From: an uncultured Caulobacterales bacterium
GTDB taxonomy: Bacteria > Pseudomonadota > Alphaproteobacteria > Caulobacterales > Caulobacteraceae
Assembly: GCA_903851655.1 (NCBI GenBank)
Contig: CAINOV010000053.1
Coordinates: 1 to 35,960, forward strand
DNA: 35,960 nucleotides
Direction of reading: 5' to 3'
Shown here: positions 18,900 to 26,358 of the stretch, one piece after another
Layout: each line of letters begins with the position of its first letter
Position numbering within the stretch: position 1 is the stretch's first letter
Translations under genes and position numbers: made by a program
Notes under the pieces: generated by a model
What the model saw: only the letters and a program-made list of their open reading frames with translations
The model's database searches: none
Told to the model about the DNA's origin: nothing

Positions 18900-19946
18900 A
18901 TGGATCGACGACTGTTTCTCGGCGCCGGCTCCGCTGCCTCCGCCGCCTCCTTCGCCGCGGCCACCGCGCCCCGGCCGCCGGCCGCACCCCTCCGGTCCCT
19001 GGTCCGGGCCCGGGCGCTGAAGCCCGGCGACCGGGTCGGGGTGGTGGACCTGTCGACGCCCCTCTACGACCCGATGATCGGCGAGCGCATCCGCAGCCTG
19101 TTCGCGGCCCTCGAGCTGACGCCGGTGTTCGCGCCGCATCTGCTGGCCCGGACGCGGGAGATCGCCGCCTCCCGGGCGGAGCGGGTCGCCGACCTGCATG
19201 ACCTGTTCGTCGATCCGACCATCAAGGGAGTGTTCTGCGCCCGCGGCGGCTACGGGGTCAGCGAGATCGTCGCCATGCTGGACTACGAGGCGATCCGCGC
19301 CCACCCGAAGGTGTTCCTGGGCTTCAGCGACATCACCCTGCTGCACCTGGCGATCCGCCGGCAGGCGGGACTGGTCACCTTCCACGGGCACATGCCGGGG
19401 CAGAGCGCGTTTGGCCCGTTTTCCCTGGAGGCCCTGCGCCGGGCCGTGTTCTCCACCACGCCGCTCGGCCTGCTTCCGGCGCCGGACGAGCCCAATCCCG
19501 TGCGGCCGCAATACCCCCTGCGCACGATCGTCCCCGGCCGGGCCACCGGGCCGCTGGTGGGCGGCAACCTGTCCCTGGTGATCGCCGCCATGGGAACGCC
19601 GTGGGAGATCGACACCGCCGGCGCCATCCTGTTCCTGGAGGACGTGGACGAGAACGCCTACGCCATCGGCCGGATGCTCTGGCAGCTGCGCCACGCCGGC
19701 AAGCTGGCCGCGGCGGCGGGGGTGGTGATCGGCGCCTGCGCGAACTGCGAGAAGATCACGGACGCCTCGCCCTACAGCCTGAACGAACATCTGGACATGG
19801 TGCTGAAGGACCTGGGGATTCCCGTCCTGTCCGGCCTCGTGCTCGGCCATACGGACGACCAGCTGACCGTGCCCCTGGGCGTGGCCGCCACCCTGGACGC
19901 GACCCAGCGCACCCTGACGGTGCTCGAGCCCGGCCTGATCGCCTGA
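18900..19946 (+). CDS. S66-family peptidase (LD-carboxypeptidase) with Tat-like signal
   Basis: N-terminus 'MDRRLFLGAGSAASAASFAAATA'; 'GVFCARGGYGVSEI', 'FLGFSDITLLHLA', 'LFLEDVDENAYAIGRMLWQL', 'VLGHTDDQLTVPLG'. Alternative GTG start at 18861. Confidence 0.9.
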   Translation: MDRRLFLGAGSAASAASFAAATAPRPPAAPLRSLVRARALKPGDRVGVVDLSTPLYDPMIGERIRSLFAALELTPVFAPHLLARTREIAASRAERVADLHDLFVDPTIKGVFCARGGYGVSEIVAMLDYEAIRAHPKVFLGFSDITLLHLAIRRQAGLVTFHGHMPGQSAFGPFSLEALRRAVFSTTPLGLLPAPDEPNPVRPQYPLRTIVPGRATGPLVGGNLSLVIAAMGTPWEIDTAGAILFLEDVDENAYAIGRMLWQLRHAGKLAAAAGVVIGACANCEKITDASPYSLNEHLDMVLKDLGIPVLSGLVLGHTDDQLTVPLGVAATLDATQRTLTVLEPGLIA

Positions 19947-20050
19947 ACCCGCCGCCGGACCGCGTATTCCGATTGAAGCCCCCCGCCGGGACGGCCTAGG
20001 CTGTCGGAAGGTCCGGAGGTCCGGACATCGCCAGGAAAGACGCCGAGCCC

Positions 20051-20863
20051 ATGACCACTGCCGACCAGACCACCTTCCGCCCCGACCTGCTGGCGGGCAA
20101 GACCGCCTTCATCGCCGGCGGCACCAGCGGTATCAATCTGGGCATCGCCAAGCGCTTCACCGCGCTCGGCGCGCGGGTGGCGGTGCTGGGGCGCAACCCG
20201 GACAAGGCCCGCGCCGCCGCCGCCGAGATCAACGCCGAGTGCGGCGGCGCCGGCGCCCTGGCCCTGACCGCCGATGTCCGCGACTATGCCGCGGTGGAGG
20301 CGGCCTTCGCCGCGGCGGTGGCGGAGCTGGGCGGCCTCGACATCCTGATCGCAGGCCAGGCGGGCAACTTCCCCGCGCCGGCGCTGGGGATGAGCGCCAA
20401 CGCCTTCAAGGCGGTGATCGACATCGACCTGATCGGCAGCTTCAACCTGTTCCGGGCAGGGCACCAGCACCTGAACCTGCCCGGCGCCAGCCTGATCGCG
20501 ATCACCGCGGGCCAGGCGGTGAAGCCGACGCCGCTGCAGGCCCATGTGTGCGCGGCCAAGGCGGGGATCAACATCCTGATCAAGACCCTGGCCCTGGAGT
20601 GGGGGCCGATGGGGGTGCGGGTGAACGGCATCTCTCCGGGACCCATCGCCGACACCGAGGGCATGCGCCGCCTGGCCCCCACGGCGGAGGCGGAGGCCCA
20701 GGTGACCCGCTCCACCCCCCTGCGCCGGTTCGGCCGCAAGGACGAGATCGGCGACGCGGCGGTCTATCTGTGCTCCCCCGCCGGGGCCTATGTGACGGGA
20801 ACGATCCTGGACGTGGACGGCGGCACGGGCGCAGGCAGCTTCGGGTCCCTCGGCGGGGTCTGA
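20051..20863 (+). CDS. SDR-family oxidoreductase, 2,4-dienoyl-CoA-reductase-like
   Basis: 'GKTAFIAGGTSGINLGIAKRF', 'GGLDILIAGQAGNF', 'AAKAGINILIKTLALEWGPMGVRVNGISPGPI', 'GTILDVDGG'. Confidence 0.88.
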   Translation: MTTADQTTFRPDLLAGKTAFIAGGTSGINLGIAKRFTALGARVAVLGRNPDKARAAAAEINAECGGAGALALTADVRDYAAVEAAFAAAVAELGGLDILIAGQAGNFPAPALGMSANAFKAVIDIDLIGSFNLFRAGHQHLNLPGASLIAITAGQAVKPTPLQAHVCAAKAGINILIKTLALEWGPMGVRVNGISPGPIADTEGMRRLAPTAEAEAQVTRSTPLRRFGRKDEIGDAAVYLCSPAGAYVTGTILDVDGGTGAGSFGSLGGV

Positions 20864-20883
20864 CGCGCCGCCGGGTCGCCGGG

Positions 20884-21369
20884 TCAGTCCGCCAGCAGTT
20901 CGACGTCGCCGACCAGTTCGGCCTCGAACGCCTCGGCGGAGATCTGGCGGCGGCCGACCAGCACGCTGCAGTCCACCAGGTCGCTGACATAGGCGCCCGA
21001 CGCGCCGGACCACCACCGCTGGAACAGGGACCGGCGCTGGTGGCCCAGCACCACCAGATCGGCCTGCACCTCCCGGGCGAAGGCGCTGATCTGCACCGCC
21101 GGCTCCCCGCTGACCAGACGGGTGACGGGCTTCAGGCCCAGCTGCTCCGACACCTGTCGGGCGTGCTCCAGCAGGCCGCGATACCCTTCGACCTGCGCGC
21201 CGACATAGTCCACATAAAGGGTGTCGGCCAGCGCCACCCGATCCGTATCGGGCACGACCGAGAGGATGAAGACCTGCGCCTGGAACCGCTTGGCCAGGAG
21301 CGCACCCTCACGAAGGGCGATCAGCCCTTCCTTGGTGCCGTCATAGGCAAGGACGATGCGTTCGTACAT
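20884..21369 (-). CDS. Universal stress protein (UspA family)
   Basis: 'MYERIVLAYDGTKEGLIALREGALLAKRFQAQVFILSVV', 'ADLVVLGHQRRSLFQRWWSGASGAYVSDLVDCSVLV'. Confidence 0.92.
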   Translation of the reverse strand: MYERIVLAYDGTKEGLIALREGALLAKRFQAQVFILSVVPDTDRVALADTLYVDYVGAQVEGYRGLLEHARQVSEQLGLKPVTRLVSGEPAVQISAFAREVQADLVVLGHQRRSLFQRWWSGASGAYVSDLVDCSVLVGRRQISAEAFEAELVGDVELLAD

Positions 21370-21491
21370 GTCGGTCTCCCCGAAACCGGCGACGGATGGC
21401 GAAGCTTGGCGTTCAATCGGCAAATCCGCAACAGGGCTCTCGACCTTGTGTAACGGTCCTGCGCCCTGACAGCGGGCCGCGGCGGTCCGGG

Positions 21492-22937
21492 TCAGGGATG
21501 CGCGGCGGGCGCAGGATCCCGAGGACCGGCCCCCGCCACTTCCGCGGCGGTGGTGACCCAGCAGGCCCGGCTCTGGGCCGCCAGCCGCGCGCAGAACGCC
21601 TGAGCCGCCCCGCGGTCGGCGAAGCCGGAGACGAAGGCGCGGACTAGGACCGGAGACCCGGCGGCGGCGGCGGCGGCCCGGGTCTCGACCGGCTTGTCCT
21701 GCAGGTCCTCGGGAAGAGCGCCGCGCAGCTCCGCCTCGAAGGCGCGGGCGTCGGCGTCCGAGGCGAAGGCCCCCACCTCCGCCACGGGTCGGAGATCCGG
21801 CGGCGGGACGGACGGCGGCGGGGCGACGGTCTCGGCGGGGCGGGCCGCGGGCGCTGCGGCCGGCGCCGGGCCGGGGCCTCGGCTGCGGTTGAGCAACTGC
21901 AGCGTCTCCAGACGGATCACGGCGGGGTCGGCGACGGGCGGGGACCTTCGCACGATCAGCAGGGACACTGCCCCCATCGCAAGGGCGAGCAGCGCGGCGA
22001 ACACCGCCGCCCGCGCGCCGTCGCGGGCCCACCTGCGCGGCGGCCGACGGTCTGTCGCCGGCGCCGCCAGCCCCGCCATCGACCCGGCGGTCGGGTCGCC
22101 GGGTTCCGCCGGGGGCGCCGGCGACATCTCGAAACCGCCGCCGACGGTCTCCCAGGGCGCCACCAGGATTCGCCGCTCCGCGCCGGAGCGACTGACCTTG
22201 ATCAGGCTGCAGGCCACGTCCTCCAGCCGCAGGATCGACAGGGCGCCGGTGGCGTAGGCGCCCGTGTCGATGCCGATCCGCCAGCGGCTCATCACCGGGA
22301 TGTGGTGGATCGAGTGACCATGGACGACGGTCAGGCCGTGACGGGGCGTCTCGTCGGTCAGGGCGCGCCGCCACAGCATGTCGTCGGTGGTCTGCGCCTC
22401 CAGCGGCGCGTCCGGGTCCAGCCCCGCATGCACAAAGACATAGTCGCCGAACACCACGAACAGCTGGGTGCGACGCAGGAAGCGGATATGCTCCGCCGGT
22501 GCGGCCGCGGCGATCAGCCCGGCCAGGTCGGCGTCCGGGTCCATGGCGAACCGCTCGCCCGACCCGTGGTAATAGGAGTTGAGGGTCTCGACCCCGCCGA
22601 ACTCCAGCCAGCGATGGCTGTGCGTCCGCCCGTCGACCAGGTCCAGCAACTCCTGCTCGTGATTTCCGCGCAGGAAGACGAAGCCCCGTCCCTCCTCGCT
22701 GTCGGCCAGGGCGGCCAGGCGCGCCAGCACCCCCCGGGAGTCCGGTCCGCGGTCGATATAGTCGCCCAGCATGACCGCGGCGAAGGACTTGCCCGCGGTC
22801 CACGCCTCCCGCCGGATGCGGAACAGCTCCTCCAGGGCAGGCTCCAGCAGATCCAGCCGACCATGGATGTCGCCCACGGCGCAGACAACCACGCCGGGCG
22901 GGCAGCGCGCTGCGGAATGGACGGGGGAATCGGTCAC
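21492..22937 (-). CDS. PPP-family metallophosphatase with TM helix and C-terminal SPOR-like domain
   Basis: 'VGDIHGRLDLL', 'LGDYIDRGPDSRGVL', 'LRGNHEQELL', 'VFVHAGLDPDAP', 'VVHGHSIHH'; TM 'AAVFAALLALAMGAVSLLIV'; C-terminal 'VAEVGAFASDADARAFEAEL...VLVRAFVSGFADRGAAQAFCARLAAQSRACWV'. Confidence 0.85.
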   Translation of the reverse strand: MTDSPVHSAARCPPGVVVCAVGDIHGRLDLLEPALEELFRIRREAWTAGKSFAAVMLGDYIDRGPDSRGVLARLAALADSEEGRGFVFLRGNHEQELLDLVDGRTHSHRWLEFGGVETLNSYYHGSGERFAMDPDADLAGLIAAAAPAEHIRFLRRTQLFVVFGDYVFVHAGLDPDAPLEAQTTDDMLWRRALTDETPRHGLTVVHGHSIHHIPVMSRWRIGIDTGAYATGALSILRLEDVACSLIKVSRSGAERRILVAPWETVGGGFEMSPAPPAEPGDPTAGSMAGLAAPATDRRPPRRWARDGARAAVFAALLALAMGAVSLLIVRRSPPVADPAVIRLETLQLLNRSRGPGPAPAAAPAARPAETVAPPPSVPPPDLRPVAEVGAFASDADARAFEAELRGALPEDLQDKPVETRAAAAAAGSPVLVRAFVSGFADRGAAQAFCARLAAQSRACWVTTAAEVAGAGPRDPAPAAHP

Positions 22938-23159
22938 GCTTGCGATTTCTGAAAAGGATACGGCGGCCGCAGGGCTGACGGCGTTTCGCCCCTGGGCGCC
23001 AGGCTTGTGTCGTTAACCATATTTTCACCGTCAGGGCCAGCCCGCGCGGGACGGCGGATCCGATCACGCGACCAGGATCCCCGTTGGCTTCGGACTTTTT
23101 TAATATGCCTTAAGCCTGCGTTGATACTCTGACGGAGCCCAAGCTCATGAGCCAAGCCC

Positions 23160-23348
23160 ATGCCGCCGCTTCCTCCCATCTCCAAACGGACCCGGTTCGC
23201 CCGCGGCGAGGCCGCGCACGCCGGCAAGACCTATCCCTTCGGCGGCCGCCTCGAGGACGAGGACATCACGCCGTCGGAACGGATGATCGGACGGCTGACC
23301 CTGGCCGTCATGATCTGGATCATCGCCCGCAGCCTGAACCTGATCTGA
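23160..23348 (+). CDS. Small hypothetical protein with C-terminal hydrophobic helix
   Basis: 62-aa ORF ending 'ITPSERMIGRLTLAVMIWIIARSLNLI'; fits between flanking genes. An overlapping frame at 23147..23365 looks less plausible. Confidence 0.5.
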   Translation: MPPLPPISKRTRFARGEAAHAGKTYPFGGRLEDEDITPSERMIGRLTLAVMIWIIARSLNLI

Positions 23349-23354
23349 CCCGCC

Positions 23355-26216
23355 CTATTTGGTGAGGGTCGGGCTGTCCAGGTCGAGGGCGGCGACCGGG
23401 ATCACCTCCGTCTTCGGATAGGCCTTCTTCAGACCGTCCACGAACTGCCGGCCGTCGCCGACGACGATGATGCTGGCGGACCCGGGGTCCAGCAGCGCCT
23501 GGGACACCTGACGCACCGCATCGGGCGTCACCGCCTGGACCCGCTCCACATAATGGGCCAGCCCGTCCAGCGGCGCGCCGAGCAGGGCCATCTGGCCCAG
23601 CAGGGACGACACCCCCTCCGTCGTCTCAGCCGAGCGGCCGAACTCGCCGATCAGGGCCGCCTTGCGCGCGTCCAGCTCGGCGACGCCCACGGGCTCGTCG
23701 CACAGGCGGCGCATCTCCGCCTCGATCCGGCTTGCGACCTCCACGGCGGAGCCGTTCTTGGTCTGGGCCGAGGCCAGCAGGATCCCGGGGGCGTGGCGGA
23801 ATTCCAGGCGGCTGCCCGCGCCGTAGGACAGGCCGCGCTTGACGCGGATCTCCTCGTTGAGACGGGCGGAATAGCCGCCGCCCAGCACGGTGTCGGCCAC
23901 CAGGGCCTCGAAATAGCGGGGATCGCTGCGCGCCGCGCCGAGGCGGGCGACGACCACCGCCGCCTGGCCGGAGTCCGGCAGGTCGATGGCCAGCACCCGC
24001 GGCGCGGGGGCCGCCGCGACGGGCGCCACCGGCGGGGCGGCCGCCGCACCCTTCGCCGCCCAGTCGCCGAAAGCGGTCCGGGCCAGGGCCAGGGCCTCGT
24101 CGTCGGTGATGTCGCCGGCGACCACCAGGGTGGCGTGATCCGGGGTCCAGTGGGCGGCGTGGAAGGCGATCACGTCCGACGGCTTCAGCGCCTTCAGCGA
24201 CGCGGCGGTCCCCCCCTCCAGCCGACCATAGGGCGCGGCGCCGTAGACCGCGCGGGCGGCGGCGATGGAGGCGAGCGCGCCGGGACGGCTGAGGGTCACC
24301 TTCAGGTCGTCGAGATCCTGCTGCCGCTGGCGATCCAGCTCCTCGGCGGCGAAGGTCGGCCGGCGGGCCACGTCGGCGAAGATCGGCAGGGCCTGCTCCA
24401 GCCGGTTGCGGGCGAGGGTCAGGGTCAGGGTTGATCCGTCGCGGCCCGAGCCGGCGGACAGGTCGCCCCCCAGCGCCTCGATGTCGGCGGCGACCTGCGG
24501 CGCGGTGCGCGGGCCGGCGCCCCGGGTGACCAGCTCGGCCGTCAGTCGCGCGGCGCCGGACAGGCCCGCAGGGTCGGCGGCGGCGCCCGCGTCGATGACC
24601 AGCTCCAGGCTCACCAGAGGCGTGCGGTGATCCGGCGCGACAATCACCCGCAGGCCGTTGGCCAGCCTGTGGTCGAGGGGCGAAGGCGGGGCGAAGGGCG
24701 CAGGCTGCGAGGGCGCGGGGGGCGCGACGCGCTGACCCGGCGGCGCGGGCTCGACCACCGCGACGCCGGCTGGCGCCACCAGGGCGGACAGGGCGATGTC
24801 CGGCGAGGGGCCCCGCAGCGCCGCCGGAGCGGCGGTCTTGTCGTCGGAGAGGTAGCGGATCTCCGCCCGGGTGTCGTCGACCAGATAGCGGGCGGCGACC
24901 CGCTGCACATCCGCCGCCGTCACCGCCTGCAGCGCCGGGATCACCCGGTCGACCAGCGTCGGATCGCCGCCGACCACGGCCGCCTGCCCCAGGGCCGAGG
25001 CGCGGCCGGCGGCGGTCTCGCGGCTCCGCAGAAGATCGGTGATCAGGATCGTCCGGACGCGGTCGAGCTCGGCGGCGGCGGCCGGCTCCCGCGCCAGCCG
25101 GCCGACCTCTCGGCGGAGCGCCGCGGACGCCTCGTCCATCGACCGCCCCTCCGCCACGATGGCGGTCACGGCGTAGGCCGAGGGCTGCTGGCGCAGGGTG
25201 AGGTCGGAGGATACGTCGTGCGCCAGGCGCGCCTCATAGACCAGCGACCGGTACAGCCGGGAGCTTTCGCCCCGGGTCAGCAGGGCGTCGGCGATCATCA
25301 GGGCCGGAGCGTCGGGGCTGGAGGCGGCGGGGGCGGCGTAGGACAGCAGCACCGCCGGCAAGGGCGTGTTGGGCTGATGCTCCGTCCAGATCTTCACGCC
25401 GGTGCGGGGCGGCTCCACGGCCGTGGCGCGGGGAATGGGAAAGGCCGGGCGGGGGATGGCGCCGAAATAGCTGTCGACCCACGCGTCGAGGCGGGCCGGA
25501 TCGAAGTTCCCCACCACCACCAGGGTGGCGTTGTCCGGGCGGTAGTAGAGGGCGTGGAAGGCCCGGACATCGGCCAGGCTGGCGGCGTCGAGATCGGCGA
25601 TCGAGCCGATCACCGGCCGGCCATAGGGGCTGACCGTATTGGAGATCTCCGGCAGCAGCAGGGAGAACAGGGCGCCGTAGGGCCGCGCCAGCACGCTCTG
25701 CCGGTACTCCTCCTTCACCACGTCCCGCTCGGAGCGGAAGCCCGCCTCGTCCACCACCAGCGCGCCCATGCGCTCGGCCTCGGCCCACAGGACCGGGCGC
25801 AGGTGATGGGCGGGAACCACCTCGTAATAGACCGTGTTGTCCTCGTTGGTGTAGGCGTTGTTGAAGCCGCCCACGTCCTCGGTCAGCCGGTCGAAGGACT
25901 CCGACGGCAGGTTGCGGGTGGCCTTGAACATCAGATGCTCGAACAGGTGGGCGAAGCCGGACCGGTCACGGGGATCGTTCTTTCCGCCCACATCGTACCA
26001 CACCTGCACAGCCACCGTGGCGGTGGAGGGGTCCGGCGCGGCGTAGACCTTCAATCCGTTGGGCAGCTGGCGGAAGCTGTAGTGCAGCGGCGCCACGACC
26101 ACGGGCGCCGCCGCGGCCGGCCCCGCCGCCAACGGCGCGGCCAGACCCACAGCCAGCGCGGCGCCCGGGGCCGCGCATCGACGGACGAGATCAGCAAGAC
26201 GGCGGACGATCAGCAT
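23355..26216 (-). CDS. M16-family zinc metalloprotease (two M16 halves), signal peptide
   Basis: N-terminal signal-like 'APGAALAVGLAAPLAAGPAAAA'; HxxEH in 'SGFAHLFEHLMFKATRN'; second half 'GLSGAARLTAELVTRGAG' lacks HxxEH. Confidence 0.95.
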   Translation of the reverse strand: MLIVRRLADLVRRCAAPGAALAVGLAAPLAAGPAAAAPVVVAPLHYSFRQLPNGLKVYAAPDPSTATVAVQVWYDVGGKNDPRDRSGFAHLFEHLMFKATRNLPSESFDRLTEDVGGFNNAYTNEDNTVYYEVVPAHHLRPVLWAEAERMGALVVDEAGFRSERDVVKEEYRQSVLARPYGALFSLLLPEISNTVSPYGRPVIGSIADLDAASLADVRAFHALYYRPDNATLVVVGNFDPARLDAWVDSYFGAIPRPAFPIPRATAVEPPRTGVKIWTEHQPNTPLPAVLLSYAAPAASSPDAPALMIADALLTRGESSRLYRSLVYEARLAHDVSSDLTLRQQPSAYAVTAIVAEGRSMDEASAALRREVGRLAREPAAAAELDRVRTILITDLLRSRETAAGRASALGQAAVVGGDPTLVDRVIPALQAVTAADVQRVAARYLVDDTRAEIRYLSDDKTAAPAALRGPSPDIALSALVAPAGVAVVEPAPPGQRVAPPAPSQPAPFAPPSPLDHRLANGLRVIVAPDHRTPLVSLELVIDAGAAADPAGLSGAARLTAELVTRGAGPRTAPQVAADIEALGGDLSAGSGRDGSTLTLTLARNRLEQALPIFADVARRPTFAAEELDRQRQQDLDDLKVTLSRPGALASIAAARAVYGAAPYGRLEGGTAASLKALKPSDVIAFHAAHWTPDHATLVVAGDITDDEALALARTAFGDWAAKGAAAAPPVAPVAAAPAPRVLAIDLPDSGQAAVVVARLGAARSDPRYFEALVADTVLGGGYSARLNEEIRVKRGLSYGAGSRLEFRHAPGILLASAQTKNGSAVEVASRIEAEMRRLCDEPVGVAELDARKAALIGEFGRSAETTEGVSSLLGQMALLGAPLDGLAHYVERVQAVTPDAVRQVSQALLDPGSASIIVVGDGRQFVDGLKKAYPKTEVIPVAALDLDSPTLTK

Positions 26217-26304
26217 GGGACGGGCTCCGGACAGGACGCCGCCGAGACTACCCGGAAGCCCGCCGGCGGCAACGCCTGTTTCGCGCTCCGGCTGTGTCCG
26301 TCCC

Positions 26305-26334
26305 CAAAAAAGAAGCGGCCCGAAGGCCGCTTCT
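26305..26334 (-). terminator. Rho-independent terminator downstream of the Oar-like TBDR
   Basis: Minus strand: AGAAGCGGCC-TTCG-GGCCGCTTCT then TTTTT; perfect 10-bp stem, tetraloop and U-tract. Confidence 0.9.
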
Positions 26335-26358
26335 TCCCGATCCGCAGGGGTCGACGGT

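Noticed and set aside
21370-21480. FNR/FixK-type box upstream of the universal stress protein (ttcaatcggcaaa)
   Set aside because: Does not satisfy TTGAT-N4-ATCAA on either strand.
24410-24436. agggtcagggtcaggg short repeat
   Set aside because: Encodes the alternating Thr-Leu strand (TLTLTLA) of the M16 protein; explained by coding sequence.
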